A stretch of DNA of 64,000 nt from Zobellia uliginosa (GCF_900156625.1 NZ_FTOB01000003.1:62001-126000), one strand, 5' to 3'. Positions 42,371-52,241 are shown, counted from the stretch's first letter. The notes: generated by a model not told the origin, from the sequence alone. Translations and numbers: made by a program.

Positions 42371-44944
42371 ATGAAATTCTTTTTACAAAAATTAACGTAT
42401 CTGATGATATTATCGAGTGTCATAGGGCAATCACAGTCCACTCCGTTCGATTGTGATTTCAATGCGTATTTATTTCAATATAATGATATTTACGCACTAG
42501 ACCTAGCTTCCGGTAGTTCATATTTGGTATCGGAAAATATTACGCCCGGGAATGTTAATGCGGTAGCCTATAATAGTACCGATGGTTATATCTGGGGGTA
42601 TTTGTCAACCCCTTCACAATCTATTGTTCGCATAGGGAAGGATTTCAAGGTAGAGCAATATACGATTCCTGAATTGCCTACGGGGAACAAATATGTAGGC
42701 GATATTTCAACGGAAGGTATCTATTACTTTAAGGCGGGAGGCTCTTCTTATTATAAAATCGATTTAAACCCTGAATCTGAAACATACCTCGAATATTTAG
42801 GGCAGTTCTCCCTGAGCCAAGGTCTTTCAATAGCCGACTGGGCCTTTAATGCCCAAGATAGTAAGCTTTATACGGTAGAGCGGGGAACGAATGTACTGTA
42901 CCGAATTTCAGCAGAAACGGGAGTAGTGGAACCTTTGGGGGAAGTCCCGATTTTAGAAGGACTGAATTATACCTTTGGTGCCGTTTATTTTGATGTAGAT
43001 GGCAATTTTTATATTTCGGCCAACCAAACCGGGGCTGTTTATAAAATCGATAGGGTTCAAGACATTGTTTCCGGTGCCATCAAATCCAATATTTTTGCCT
43101 TTGGCCCTGCGGCCTCAAGTAATGATGGGGCAAGGTGCCCTACGGCCCCTGTACCCCAGGAAGATTGTATCAACGGGGTAGATGATGATGGGGACGGACT
43201 TGTAGATTGCGATGACCCTTCGTGTTCGGGAGTAGCTTCTTGTCCGACCATAAACCTTACGTCGGGAGCCAATGACGGGGGACTCGAAAGCAATGACCGG
43301 CTATCTTCCCTTATCGGAAAGCGGAATTACAACCGGGCCAAAACCAATTATAAGTTTGATAAGCTTAGCGCCAAAAGGGTGATGAAAGGTTCAACCTATG
43401 CCAAAACGGGAAAATTTGCGGCAGACGCTATTCCTTTGGAGCAATTGGTTCCCTTAGATGTGGTCGGTGAAACCAGTACCATAGAGTCTTCCCCGGCCGA
43501 TCTTTTAGACCTTACGAATGCTTCCGATATCTACTCGGTAGATTATTTAAGGAAGGACGAGAATATAGGTGCATTGATGGTCATCAAGACCGATAACGAG
43601 GTGTACGAACACAGTAAGTTTATTTGTGATAGGTTCCTTGGGGCCCAATTGTTATCGGTTTCTACCATACAGTTAAGGGAGAAAGACTTTATTAAGTCGA
43701 TCATCAAACAACCCGATGGAAATACCGAATTTGCATTGACCTTTTCGGTGCGATTGGATGCCAACGAGCAATTTGTGGTAGAATCGCATTGGAATATTGA
43801 TGCCTATGCCGAGAACTCGGCCTATTATAATTTTCAGATATGGTCCAATACGGTAGATGATCTTTTATTGCTTGCAGATGAGATTTTGAACCTTTTGGAA
43901 GTACATAGTCCAATTTCTGAATTTAAGGCTTCTACACCACCACCGGTTTTTGTAAAATCGGCTAAGTATGCCAAAGGAGAGGTGGTGCTTAATTTGGTGA
44001 ACAACAATAAAACGGAGAAAATACAATTGGAAGGAGGCCTTAAAAAGACGGAAACCAGTGATACGGAGAACATAACCCTAAGTGCGCCAATAGAAGGCTA
44101 CTTAGATTCAGTGGCTTTAAGTACGGGGAATATTTTTGATTTCGGCTTTAGGGTAAGTATCGCCAATGGTACTCCCGATGACCTATTTGTGGCCGATGCC
44201 CCATGGGGGTTAGATGCTTCGTCGGAAGGTACTACGGTAGATAACTATGAAGTAAAACCTGTACATGCACCTTATATCGAAGATGGCTATCCGGTAGAAC
44301 GAAATGTTGAGCTGAGTGGAAAAACATCTAGTTATATTGGGGTATATCGTGCATTGAGTCCACGGTTTACACCGGTAAATTTATCGGATTACGGCAAGTT
44401 GACATTTGACGCAAGTGGAACAGGGGTCTTGGAAGTAAAATTACTAAAAGGCGATGGGGCATCGTATGTGGCCCAAGTGAATTTAACGGCCGAGACCAAA
44501 ACTTACGATGTGCTGTATACCGATTTTAAAAGTACCACCAATGCGACAACCGATTTCTCGAGTTTGAAAGTCATTAATTTTAATCTACTGTCCGAAGATG
44601 GAAGTCTGGAAAGCAAGCAAATGAGCCTATCGAATATTTCCTTTAATAACAATGAGGAAGAAAGAATTTTTATTTCCGAAGACACTTCGGAGTCTCTTGT
44701 GCTTCCCAACCCCATGCAAGCAGAATCCCATCTCTATTTTTACGAGGAAGATGCGGGAAGCTATACGTTGGAACTCTTCAATATGGCCGGTAAAAAGATC
44801 TCATCGCATGATATGGGCGGGGATACCAAGGCAGGACAGAATAGTATTGTCTTGAAAAGGGGGAATTTGACTTCGGGACTCTATTTTTATAAGATCACGA
44901 GCAGCAATGATAAAATATGGAGCAATAAATTGATGGTGAAATAA
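42371..44944 (+). CDS. Large secreted protein with a type IX secretion C-terminal sorting domain
   Basis: 857 residues. A signal peptide (LTYLMILSSVIGQSQS) is followed by a DUF6923-like propeller (about 25-260) with repeats such as SDGYIWGYLSTPSQ-like DGYIWGYL and NAQDSKLYTVERG. A Cys/Asp-rich linker near 275-297 (DCINGVDDDGDGLVDCDD) looks like a calcium-binding segment. The middle part (about 330-740) is novel to me: it resembles the DUF4114/extracellular-lectin type in its strands but I cannot name it. The C-terminal 80 residues are a T9SS type A domain: VLPNPMQAESHLYFYEEDAGSY, LELFNMAGKKI, LTSGLYFYKI and the final Lys. Export through the PorSS and attachment to the cell surface is expected. 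Confidence 0.88.
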   Translation: MKFFLQKLTYLMILSSVIGQSQSTPFDCDFNAYLFQYNDIYALDLASGSSYLVSENITPGNVNAVAYNSTDGYIWGYLSTPSQSIVRIGKDFKVEQYTIPELPTGNKYVGDISTEGIYYFKAGGSSYYKIDLNPESETYLEYLGQFSLSQGLSIADWAFNAQDSKLYTVERGTNVLYRISAETGVVEPLGEVPILEGLNYTFGAVYFDVDGNFYISANQTGAVYKIDRVQDIVSGAIKSNIFAFGPAASSNDGARCPTAPVPQEDCINGVDDDGDGLVDCDDPSCSGVASCPTINLTSGANDGGLESNDRLSSLIGKRNYNRAKTNYKFDKLSAKRVMKGSTYAKTGKFAADAIPLEQLVPLDVVGETSTIESSPADLLDLTNASDIYSVDYLRKDENIGALMVIKTDNEVYEHSKFICDRFLGAQLLSVSTIQLREKDFIKSIIKQPDGNTEFALTFSVRLDANEQFVVESHWNIDAYAENSAYYNFQIWSNTVDDLLLLADEILNLLEVHSPISEFKASTPPPVFVKSAKYAKGEVVLNLVNNNKTEKIQLEGGLKKTETSDTENITLSAPIEGYLDSVALSTGNIFDFGFRVSIANGTPDDLFVADAPWGLDASSEGTTVDNYEVKPVHAPYIEDGYPVERNVELSGKTSSYIGVYRALSPRFTPVNLSDYGKLTFDASGTGVLEVKLLKGDGASYVAQVNLTAETKTYDVLYTDFKSTTNATTDFSSLKVINFNLLSEDGSLESKQMSLSNISFNNNEEERIFISEDTSESLVLPNPMQAESHLYFYEEDAGSYTLELFNMAGKKISSHDMGGDTKAGQNSIVLKRGNLTSGLYFYKITSSNDKIWSNKLMVK

Positions 44945-45087
44945 GACGTTTTAGGCTTTTACGGGGTTTTAGAGATGTAGTTTTATGCTCTTGTGACCAG
45001 TCAACCTAAATATATAAAACCACGATCCTTAGTTTTGGCTTCAAAGGCATTGTAATATTTTGGACTTTAGATATCCAACTAAACTAT

Positions 45088-45122
45088 AAAAAAAGCAGCG
45101 TGCCCTTTTAAGTACACGCTGC
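45088..45122 (-). terminator. Terminator of purL
   Basis: GCAGCGTG / CACGCTGC stem with a 12-base loop and a run of seven T on the minus strand, 32 bases past the purL stop. Confidence 0.9.
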
Positions 45123-45153
45123 CATAAGATTTGAATAAGTGTGTTTTAGAGGG

Positions 45154-48100
45154 CTATTTGTTTTCCAAAATCCATTTTCGTGCATTTACAAAAGCCTCTA
45201 ACCATGGTGATACCATATCGGTAGAACCTTCTGGATAATACGCCCAGTTCCAAGGGAAGATAGAGCGTTCGATATGGGGCATGGTCACCAAATGGCGGCC
45301 AGTCGTATCACAAAGCATGGCCGTGTTGAAATCACTTCCGTTCGGATTGGCAGGATAGCCTTCGTAACCGTATTTGGCAACGATCTCATACTGATCCTCA
45401 TTATGCGGAAGGCTGAATTTGCCTTCGCCATGTGAGATCCAAACGCCTAAGGTGCTTCCGGCCAGACTTGAAAGCATTACCGAGTTGTTCTCTTGTATTT
45501 TAACCGAAGTAAAATTACTCTCGTGCTTGTGCGAATCGTTATAGGTCATTCTGCCATGGGTCTCGTGTTCAGGATTGATCAAATCCAATTCCATAAACAA
45601 CTGACAGCCGTTACAGATACCGATGGATAAGGTATCAGGCCTTGCAAAGAAGTTTTTAAGGGCGGCATTGGCCTTTTCGTTGTACTTAAAAGCACCTGCC
45701 CAACCCTTGGCGCTTCCCAAAACGTCGGAGTTGGAAAATCCACCAACGGCACCGATAAATTGAATGTCCTCAAGGGTTTCGCGGCCCGAGATCAGGTCGG
45801 TCATATGAACGTCCTTAACATCAAAACCGGCCAAATACATGGCATTGGCCATTTCGCGTTCAGAATTACTTCCCTTTTCGCGAAGGATGGCTGCTTTGGG
45901 TCGTTGTGCAGTCTTTGCAGGAAGCGTACTTAAATCAAGGTTTTCAGGGAATTTATACTGAAGCGGTTGGTTTTTATAGTTGTCATATCGGTCTTTGGCC
46001 AAATTGCCGGCCGTTTGCTTGCTGTCTAACAAATAGGAAGTCTTAAACCAAGTATCCCTTAACGATGCTATGTTCAAGCCCATTTCCATTCCTCCATTCT
46101 TGATTTTCAAAACGGTATCGGAAACTACGCTTCCTATTTTCTTGAAATCTATGTTGAGGTTCGCTAATTTTTCCTCTACCGAAGCATTTTTCGCTTGAAA
46201 AACAATTCCGGAGTTTTCGGAGAAAAGTAGTTTGATCGTATCTTCCTCACCTAAGCTTGAAAGGTCTAGTTCCGCGGCCAAATTATTGTCGGCGAAGCAC
46301 ATTTCCAATAAGGTAGTGATCAATCCGCCTGAAGCTACATCGTGTCCTGCAACGATTCCCCCTTCTTTTATCAGGTCTTGAATAGCGTTGAAAACGGTCT
46401 TAAAATAAGAAGCGTCCTTAATACTTGGGGCTTCGTTACCGATGGTATTGCGAATCTGGGCGAAGGATGAGCCTCCTAGTTTATACGAATCTTTAGATAG
46501 GTTGATGTAGTAGACCGAACCGCCATTTTTTTGGAATACGGGCTCTACTACTTGGGTGATATCATTACAATTTCCGGCTGCGGAAATAACGACCGTACCG
46601 GGCGCAATGACATCCCCATCTTTATATTTTTGCTTCATTGAAAGCGAGTCCTTTCCTGTAGGCACATTGATGCCCAAGGCGATGGTGAATTCGGAAACGG
46701 CTTCAACGGCCTTGTACAATCGGGCATCTTCGCCTTCGTTCTTACAGGGCCACATCCAGTTGGCGGATAGGGAAACGGATTTTAAATTGTCTTTTAACGG
46801 AGCCCAGACGATATTGGTCAAGGCTTCCGCAATACTGTTAAGGCTCCCTGCGGCCGGATCGATAAGTCCGGAAATAGGCGAGTGGCCGATACTGGTGGCA
46901 ATTCCCTCTTTTCCTTTGAAGTCGAGGGCCATAACACCGCAATTGTTCATAGGGAGTTGTAAGGGGCCGGCACATTGTTGCTTGGCAACACGTCCACCAA
47001 CACAACGGTCAACTTTGTTCGTTAGCCAGTCTTTACAGGCAACGGCTTCCAGTTGTAATAGTTGTTCCAAATAATCGTGGAAGAACTCTAAAGAGTACTC
47101 GGGATCGGTGTAGTTTCTTTGAACGGTAGTGTCGGTCAATACGGTCTTTGGGGAACTTCCGAACATATCCTCTAAATTCATATCCATAGGTTTTTCACCT
47201 GTGGTGGCCGATTCGAAAGTAAATTTATGGTCGCCGCTTACATCGCCAACCTCGTACATAGGTGAGCGCTCGCGTTCGGCGATACGATGTAATAAATCGA
47301 CATCTTTTTGGCCGATGACCAAGCCCATACGTTCTTGGGATTCGTTACCGATGATTTCCTTGGCCGAGAGGGTAGGGTCTCCTACGGGAAGTTTGTCCAA
47401 ATCGATTTTTCCACCCGTATCTTCTATCAATTCGGAAAGGCAGTTGAGGTGTCCGCCCGCACCGTGGTCATGAATTGAGACAATCGGATTCATATCATTT
47501 TCTACCATACCTCTGACAGCGTTTGAGGCCCTTTTCTGCATTTCGGGATTCGAACGTTGTATGGCGTTTAACTCGATAGCGGAGCTAAATGCACCGGTAT
47601 CGGCACTTGAAACGGCTGCACCGCCCATACCGATACGGTAGTTATCGCCTCCTAAGATGACGATCTTGTCCCCTTCCTTCGGGGTGTCTTTTAGAGCTTG
47701 TTCCGCTTTTCCGTAACCAATACCACCGGCTTGCATAATTACCTTATCAAAACCTAGTTTTCTGCTATTCTTTGCGTTGCCGTCTTTCGATTCGTCATGT
47801 TCAAAAGTCAATACCGAACCTGTAATAAGGGGCTGGCCGAACTTATTTCCAAAGTCTGAAGCACCATTAGATGCTTTGATAAGGATGTCCATTGGAGTCT
47901 GGTAGAGCCATTCCCTTTCCGGAAAGGCTTTTTCCCATGGGCGGTCTTGTTCCAAACGCGAATAGGCGGTCATGTAGACGGCCGTACCGGCCAAGGGCAA
48001 TGAACCTTTACCACCGGCCAAACGATCTCGGATTTCACCTCCGGAGCCTGTGGCGGCCCCGTTAAAGGGCTCTACGGTAGTCGGGAAGTTGTGTGTTTCC

Positions 48101-48837
48101 GCTTTTAGGGAAATTACCGAATCGAACTCCTTTTCTTGGTAAAAATCGGGTTTATCGGCACTTTTGGGGGCAAATTGGGTCACTTTTGGCCCTTTTACAA
48201 AAGCCACATTGTCTTTATAGGCCGAAACGATATCGTTCGGATGCTCTTGTGATGTTTTTTTGATCAGCTTAAAGAGCGAAACGGGTTTTTCCTCTCCGTC
48301 GATAACGAAGCTTCCGTTGAATATTTTGTGTCTACAGTGTTCTGAATTTACCTGACTGAAGCCGAAAACCTCGGAATCGGTCAATTTTCTATCGATTTTT
48401 TTCGAGAGGTTCTCTAGGTAGATCACTTCTTCATCACTAAGGGCCAAGCCTTCCTTTTGGTTGTATTCGGCAATATCGTCTATCTCTAGAATCGCTTCGG
48501 GAACCACATCGATTTGAAAGATGCTTTGTGAGAGTCTCTCATACTTTTCCGAAAGCATTGGGTCGAAATCGGTAAACTCTTCGCTAACCGCTTTGAACTC
48601 TTCTATCCTTATAATGCCCTCGATGCCCATGTTTTGGGTGATTTCGGTAGCATTGGTGCTCCAAGGCGTAATCATGGCCGCCCTAGGGCCAACAAAAAAG
48701 GCGTCGATAGACGCCGTGTTTATTTTAGGTAGGTTGCCGAACAACCATGTCAATTTATTTGTGTTTTCCTGCGAAAGTTCGTTTACCGTTTGAACGGCAA
48801 AGACTTTAGTGGCTGCATCCCCGAAGAAGTGAATCAT
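45154..48837 (-). CDS. purL: Phosphoribosylformylglycinamidine synthase, single-chain long form
   Basis: 1227 residues from the ATG at 48837 (MIHFFGD), the usual family start; the longer frame runs back through the promoter. It holds the complete single-chain PurL: the N-terminal PurS-like part, two ATP-binding AIRS halves (ETHNFPTTVEPFNGAATGSGGEIRDRLA, DHGAGGHLNCLSEL and the matching GHDVASGGLITTLLEMCF), and the C-terminal class I glutaminase (about 975-1227) with the nucleophile Cys in ICNGCQLFMEL and His/Glu in MPHIERSIF. It converts FGAR, ATP and glutamine to FGAM in step four of purine synthesis. The TAAATTTG promoter lies 33 bases before the start and a strong terminator follows. Confidence 0.97.
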   Translation of the reverse strand: MIHFFGDAATKVFAVQTVNELSQENTNKLTWLFGNLPKINTASIDAFFVGPRAAMITPWSTNATEITQNMGIEGIIRIEEFKAVSEEFTDFDPMLSEKYERLSQSIFQIDVVPEAILEIDDIAEYNQKEGLALSDEEVIYLENLSKKIDRKLTDSEVFGFSQVNSEHCRHKIFNGSFVIDGEEKPVSLFKLIKKTSQEHPNDIVSAYKDNVAFVKGPKVTQFAPKSADKPDFYQEKEFDSVISLKAETHNFPTTVEPFNGAATGSGGEIRDRLAGGKGSLPLAGTAVYMTAYSRLEQDRPWEKAFPEREWLYQTPMDILIKASNGASDFGNKFGQPLITGSVLTFEHDESKDGNAKNSRKLGFDKVIMQAGGIGYGKAEQALKDTPKEGDKIVILGGDNYRIGMGGAAVSSADTGAFSSAIELNAIQRSNPEMQKRASNAVRGMVENDMNPIVSIHDHGAGGHLNCLSELIEDTGGKIDLDKLPVGDPTLSAKEIIGNESQERMGLVIGQKDVDLLHRIAERERSPMYEVGDVSGDHKFTFESATTGEKPMDMNLEDMFGSSPKTVLTDTTVQRNYTDPEYSLEFFHDYLEQLLQLEAVACKDWLTNKVDRCVGGRVAKQQCAGPLQLPMNNCGVMALDFKGKEGIATSIGHSPISGLIDPAAGSLNSIAEALTNIVWAPLKDNLKSVSLSANWMWPCKNEGEDARLYKAVEAVSEFTIALGINVPTGKDSLSMKQKYKDGDVIAPGTVVISAAGNCNDITQVVEPVFQKNGGSVYYINLSKDSYKLGGSSFAQIRNTIGNEAPSIKDASYFKTVFNAIQDLIKEGGIVAGHDVASGGLITTLLEMCFADNNLAAELDLSSLGEEDTIKLLFSENSGIVFQAKNASVEEKLANLNIDFKKIGSVVSDTVLKIKNGGMEMGLNIASLRDTWFKTSYLLDSKQTAGNLAKDRYDNYKNQPLQYKFPENLDLSTLPAKTAQRPKAAILREKGSNSEREMANAMYLAGFDVKDVHMTDLISGRETLEDIQFIGAVGGFSNSDVLGSAKGWAGAFKYNEKANAALKNFFARPDTLSIGICNGCQLFMELDLINPEHETHGRMTYNDSHKHESNFTSVKIQENNSVMLSSLAGSTLGVWISHGEGKFSLPHNEDQYEIVAKYGYEGYPANPNGSDFNTAMLCDTTGRHLVTMPHIERSIFPWNWAYYPEGSTDMVSPWLEAFVNARKWILENK

Positions 48838-48870
48838 TGAGCTTGTGAATTGATAGGTTTTGAGAAAAGG

Positions 48871-48878
48871 CAAATTTA
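48871..48878 (-). promoter_or_regulatory. -7 element of purL
   Basis: Minus-strand TAAATTTG, a perfect match, 33 bases before the ATG at 48837. A TTG lies 23 bases upstream. This position also supports the start codon at 48837, because the longer reading frame would begin inside the element. Confidence 0.65.
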
Positions 48879-48936
48879 CAGCTTTTCGCGCAATGATTAC
48901 ACAAGAAAAGTTAACAGTATTTTCAGGAATTGTTGA

Positions 48937-50148
48937 TTACTTCTTTTCTAGCAATGCCATGTAAAAACCATCAAACCCACTTTTGGAGGCATATATCTTT
49001 TTCTCCTTGACCAAACTGAAGTCTTTTCCTTCTTCCGAAGCTAGAAAAGATTGTACCTGGTCATTGTTTTCTTGAGGAAGGATAGAGCAGGTGGCATACA
49101 CCATTTTTCCGCCCGGTTTAACGATTTTACTATAGTTGCGAATGATTTCGTACTGCGTTTTCGTAATCTTTTCAAGAAACTCGGGTTGCATTTTCCATTT
49201 GCTATCCGGATTTCTACGAAGCACGCCAAGACCGGTACAAGGGGCATCTATCAAAACGCGATCGGCACTGCCGTATAGTTTTTTATAGACCTTGGTAGAA
49301 TCGATTTCACGGGTTTCGATATTATGGGCATTGTTTCTTCTGGCACGTCTTTTTAGTTCCTTGAGCTTGCTGCCATAGATGTCCAAAGAGATAAGTTGCC
49401 CCTTGTTTTCCATAAGGGCGGCCAAGTGAAGCGATTTCCCACCGGCACCGGCGCAGGTGTCGACCACACGTTGTCCTGGTTTTACATCCAAGAATGCGGC
49501 CACCAACTGAGAAGAGGCATCTTGTACCTCAAAATATCCTTTTTTGAACGACTCGGTAACGAAAACATTGGCGCGTTCGGGTAATCGTAGGGCATCGGCG
49601 TAGCCTTTGATAGGTTCGACAACGATACCTTCATCCAATAAGGCCTTGCGAAGGGGCTCTTTTTTGATCTTTAAGGTATTGGTCCTCAAAATTACTTCGG
49701 CCTGTTGGTTGAGTGCGGCACTTTCTTCGTTCCATAGCTTTTCCCCTAAAGCCTTAAGACAGATCTCATCGATCCAGTCAGGAAGGGACTCGCGGTATTT
49801 CCTGATTTTCGAAAGTTCGTCAAAACGTCCTTTGATACGACGTTCAGGTGTAGGTTCAAGTTGCTTCCAATCTGGAAGTTTTATTCCTTTTAAAACCGCC
49901 CATACGGCCCACATTCTAAAAAGGTCGGGTCTACTGAAGGGAGCCTTTACTTCGGCAATTTCGGTGTATAAACGTTTGTAGCGGACCATTTCATAAGTGG
50001 TCTCGGCAATAAAACCGCGATCCCGGGCACCCCAACGTTTATCGAACTTTAGTACTTTTTGTACCACCTTATCGGCATATTCCCCTTCGTTAAAAATCAA
50101 GTTCAAGGCATCGATTACCGCGAAAACCAAGTTTCTATGTAGCTTCAT
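48937..50148 (-). CDS. RsmB/NOP-family RNA (cytosine-C5) methyltransferase
   Basis: 403 residues. An N-terminal NusB-like helical part (about 1-150) is followed by the methyltransferase domain: SAM loop DTCAGAGGKSLHLAALMENKG near 230, DIYGSKL, the PCTGLG catalytic motif (IDAPCTGLGVLRRNPD, near 300), and the second Cys in VYATCSILPQEN near 355, where the two cysteines are the nucleophile and the product-releasing residue. Family members methylate cytosine C5 in 16S rRNA (RsmB, C967) or tRNA. The NusB-like domain favours the RsmB branch, although the flavobacterial group is broad. The gene has a perfect TACCTTTG -7 element 18 bases before the ATG, divergent from the BNR lipoprotein gene. Confidence 0.93.
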   Translation of the reverse strand: MKLHRNLVFAVIDALNLIFNEGEYADKVVQKVLKFDKRWGARDRGFIAETTYEMVRYKRLYTEIAEVKAPFSRPDLFRMWAVWAVLKGIKLPDWKQLEPTPERRIKGRFDELSKIRKYRESLPDWIDEICLKALGEKLWNEESAALNQQAEVILRTNTLKIKKEPLRKALLDEGIVVEPIKGYADALRLPERANVFVTESFKKGYFEVQDASSQLVAAFLDVKPGQRVVDTCAGAGGKSLHLAALMENKGQLISLDIYGSKLKELKRRARRNNAHNIETREIDSTKVYKKLYGSADRVLIDAPCTGLGVLRRNPDSKWKMQPEFLEKITKTQYEIIRNYSKIVKPGGKMVYATCSILPQENNDQVQSFLASEEGKDFSLVKEKKIYASKSGFDGFYMALLEKK

Positions 50149-50166
50149 TACAAAAAATTAAGGCTG

Positions 50167-50174
50167 CAAAGGTA
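50167..50174 (-). promoter_or_regulatory. -7 element of the RsmB-family gene
   Basis: Minus-strand TACCTTTG, 18 bases before the ATG at 50148. It overlaps the upstream part of the divergent promoter for the lipoprotein gene at 50221. Confidence 0.55.
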
Positions 50175-50205
50175 TTGTTTTGCCATTGGATTACCTGTAT
50201 TTTTG
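50175..50205 (+). promoter_or_regulatory. Promoter of the BNR-repeat lipoprotein gene
   Basis: TTG (50175-50177), a 20-base spacer and TATTTTTG (50198-50205), a full match to the Bacteroidota promoter. The start codon chosen at 50221 is 15 bases further on, so the leader is only about 10 bases. Confidence 0.65.
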
Positions 50206-50220
50206 AGAAACTTTGTACGT

Positions 50221-51249
50221 ATGCGCACTCTATTTCCTTTTTTACTTGTTGTTCTCTTGGTTTCATGTTCCGAAAAACAGAAGGCCCCGTCATTTACATC
50301 GGTCGATGTTCAAACGGTATATGAAGATTCAGTAAGTATCCGGGCCATAGAGCTTATGGGCAATAGCTTGGGCTATGCGGGGAATAACGGCGTATTTGGC
50401 AGTATAGATCTGGCTACGGGCAAGGTGATGGAAAGCGTTCAGGAATATCGAGATAGCCTACCCGAGTTTCGCTCTATAGCGCATACTTCCTCCGATTTTT
50501 TCATGCTTTCGATAGCGAATCCGGCCTTGCTGTACAAAACGGGCGATAAGGGGCGTATGCAATTGGTATACAAAGAAGAGGACGAAAACGTGTTTTACGA
50601 TGCCATGAGTTTTTGGAACGACAAGGAGGGGATTGCCATTGGAGACAGTATGAACGGATGTCTGAGTATTCTGATCACAAGGGACGGGGGAAATACATGG
50701 AAAAAAATACCCTGTTCCGAATTACCGGAAGGAGTGGAAGGTGAAGGGGCCTTTGCGGCCAGCAATACGAATATTAAGGTTTTGGGGGATAAGGCGTGGG
50801 TAGCCACCACCAAGGGCCGCATTTATTTTTCAGCTGATAAGGGCAAGACATGGCAAATACAAAAGACCCCGATTAGTAGCGAAGCGCCGACCCAAGGTAT
50901 TTTTTCCATTGATTTTTACAGTGAAAAGCTAGGGGTGGCTATTGGGGGCGATTTCACCCGGCCTGAAATCAACAAGGCGAACAAGGCCATTACCGAAGAC
51001 GGTGGTAAAACCTGGCAGTTGATTGCCGACGGTCAAAACCCCCAATACAAAAGTTGTATACAATTTGTGCCGGGCTCAGAAGGCAATGGCCTTGTGGCTA
51101 TCGGTTTTACCGGAATATCCTACTCGAACGATAGGGGGCTAACTTGGAAGTCGTTATCGGACGAACCCTTTTATACCCTCCGTTTTTTCGATTCCAATAC
51201 AGCCTATGCTGCAGGTAAGCACAGAATCGCCAAACTCGTTTTTAAATAG
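50221..51249 (+). CDS. BNR/YCF48-type beta-propeller lipoprotein
   Basis: 342 residues from the ATG at 50221. An earlier in-frame TTG lies inside the promoter and is rejected. The lipoprotein signal (FLLVVLLVSC) is followed by repeated BNR/Asp-box motifs of the form S-x-D-x-G-x-T-W: ITRDGGNTWKKIP, FSADKGKTWQIQ, ITEDGGKTWQL and YSNDRGLTWKSL, evenly spaced at roughly 50-60 residues. These mark a beta-propeller related to YCF48/HCF136 photosystem assembly factors and sialidase-like folds, but without sialidase active-site residues. In non-photosynthetic Bacteroidota such proteins are annotated as oxidoreductases or assembly factors without proof. It is probably anchored to the outer membrane. 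Confidence 0.88.
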   Translation: MRTLFPFLLVVLLVSCSEKQKAPSFTSVDVQTVYEDSVSIRAIELMGNSLGYAGNNGVFGSIDLATGKVMESVQEYRDSLPEFRSIAHTSSDFFMLSIANPALLYKTGDKGRMQLVYKEEDENVFYDAMSFWNDKEGIAIGDSMNGCLSILITRDGGNTWKKIPCSELPEGVEGEGAFAASNTNIKVLGDKAWVATTKGRIYFSADKGKTWQIQKTPISSEAPTQGIFSIDFYSEKLGVAIGGDFTRPEINKANKAITEDGGKTWQLIADGQNPQYKSCIQFVPGSEGNGLVAIGFTGISYSNDRGLTWKSLSDEPFYTLRFFDSNTAYAAGKHRIAKLVFK

Positions 51250-51260
51250 GTTTAGAAAAT

Positions 51261-51731
51261 TTAGGGTCTGTTTTTGTTGCTTTCACTGCGCTTTTGGTGG
51301 TACTTTCTGATCAGCTGTCTTTTAAACTCTTCTTCGGAACGTAAGAGTAAAAGGGTTTTCTTGGCCGTAATTACCCCTGCCGCTTTTTTGATGAAGTCCT
51401 TTCTAATGTCTTCCTCTTTTTGCTCGAATTCAAGAAACAGTTCAACAACGGCACTCGCCTCTTTTTCCGAAAGTTTTTCCGGGTTTTTTACTTTTGGGTA
51501 AACTTGGGTGTGCTCTTTCTCCCTGAGTTTTCCTCGATTGTTCTCGTACTCGTTATAAATGGGCCAAAAGGCTTGTGCTTCCTTACTGCTCAAGTTCAAC
51601 CGTTCGGTCAGGAAAGCTATTTTCAACGATTTGATCTTGTCGTAATCATGTGGTTTCTGGGCGTAAAATTGCGCAGATACAAATAGGAGGAGCACGACTA
51701 TTATGTATTTTAATCTATTCATCATATTCAA
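51261..51731 (-). CDS. Spy/CpxP-like periplasmic helical protein
   Basis: 156 residues. A signal peptide (YIIVVLLLFVSAQFYA) precedes an all-helical, highly charged mature part that resembles Spy/CpxP: KSLKIAFLTERLNLSSKEAQAFWPIYNEYENNRGKLREKE, in which the L(T/S)xEQ-like pattern reads LNLSSKEAQAFWPIY, then further coiled helices and a Lys/Arg-rich end. Spy and CpxP act as periplasmic chaperones or stress sensors. It is the third gene of the ECF sigma module and its start overlaps the end of the preceding membrane protein gene by 17 bases. In Bacteroidota this kind of gene often follows an anti-sigma-like gene. Confidence 0.8.
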   Translation of the reverse strand: MNMMNRLKYIIVVLLLFVSAQFYAQKPHDYDKIKSLKIAFLTERLNLSSKEAQAFWPIYNEYENNRGKLREKEHTQVYPKVKNPEKLSEKEASAVVELFLEFEQKEEDIRKDFIKKAAGVITAKKTLLLLRSEEEFKRQLIRKYHQKRSESNKNRP

Positions 51732-52230
51732 GATTTAATTCATCAATATAATCTGTATTTTCATCAAGGTAGTCGATCACGTAATCTTCGCTAAAACTAC
51801 TCTCGAACATGTCGGTGATTTCTAGTTCGCTTATGGGCACGACCTCTGCTATTTCATAGCTGCTAAGGTCTAGTTCATTTTGGTCGAAATAGTATTCAAT
51901 ATCTGCTTGGGCCAGGTCATCAAAATCTACCTCGTTGGTTTTGTTCAGGTTCAGTACCAATGCTACGACCAAAACTGCGGCGGCGGCCGCTATGGCGTAA
52001 TAGTATTTTTTATAGGATTTTAAAGGGGTGACCTTGCCTGATTCTTCTTCGTTTAATTTTTGCTGAAGCTTATTACCCAAAGTATCAAAGTAGCCCTCAG
52101 GAAGCTTAAAGCCTTCCGTTTCGGGTATGCCCGAGCGCTTTTCGGAAAGCTTTTCAAAAAGTCTTTCATCGAACTTTTCAAAATACCCTTCAGGGGTCTT
52201 AAACGGATTTTTTTTATCGAATGGCTTCAT
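51715..52230 (-). CDS. Single-pass membrane anti-sigma-like protein with an internal repeat
   Basis: 171 residues. The cytoplasmic N-terminus carries two copies of the motif F-K-x-P-E-G-Y-F-(D/E), at residues 10-18 and 41-49, each followed by a helix (KFDERLFEKL and TLGNKLQQKL). A single membrane helix (about 76-95; YYYAIAAAAAVLVVALVLNL) is followed by a very acidic periplasmic tail ending in LDENTDYIDELNLEYDE. It has no recognised anti-sigma domain, but position between an ECF sigma gene (12 bases upstream) and a Spy-like gene suggests that it holds the sigma factor at the membrane. The repeated PEGYF element is the best candidate for sigma contact. Confidence 0.7.
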   Translation of the reverse strand: MKPFDKKNPFKTPEGYFEKFDERLFEKLSEKRSGIPETEGFKLPEGYFDTLGNKLQQKLNEEESGKVTPLKSYKKYYYAIAAAAAVLVVALVLNLNKTNEVDFDDLAQADIEYYFDQNELDLSSYEIAEVVPISELEITDMFESSFSEDYVIDYLDENTDYIDELNLEYDE

Positions 52231-52241
52231 ATGCTATGCTT

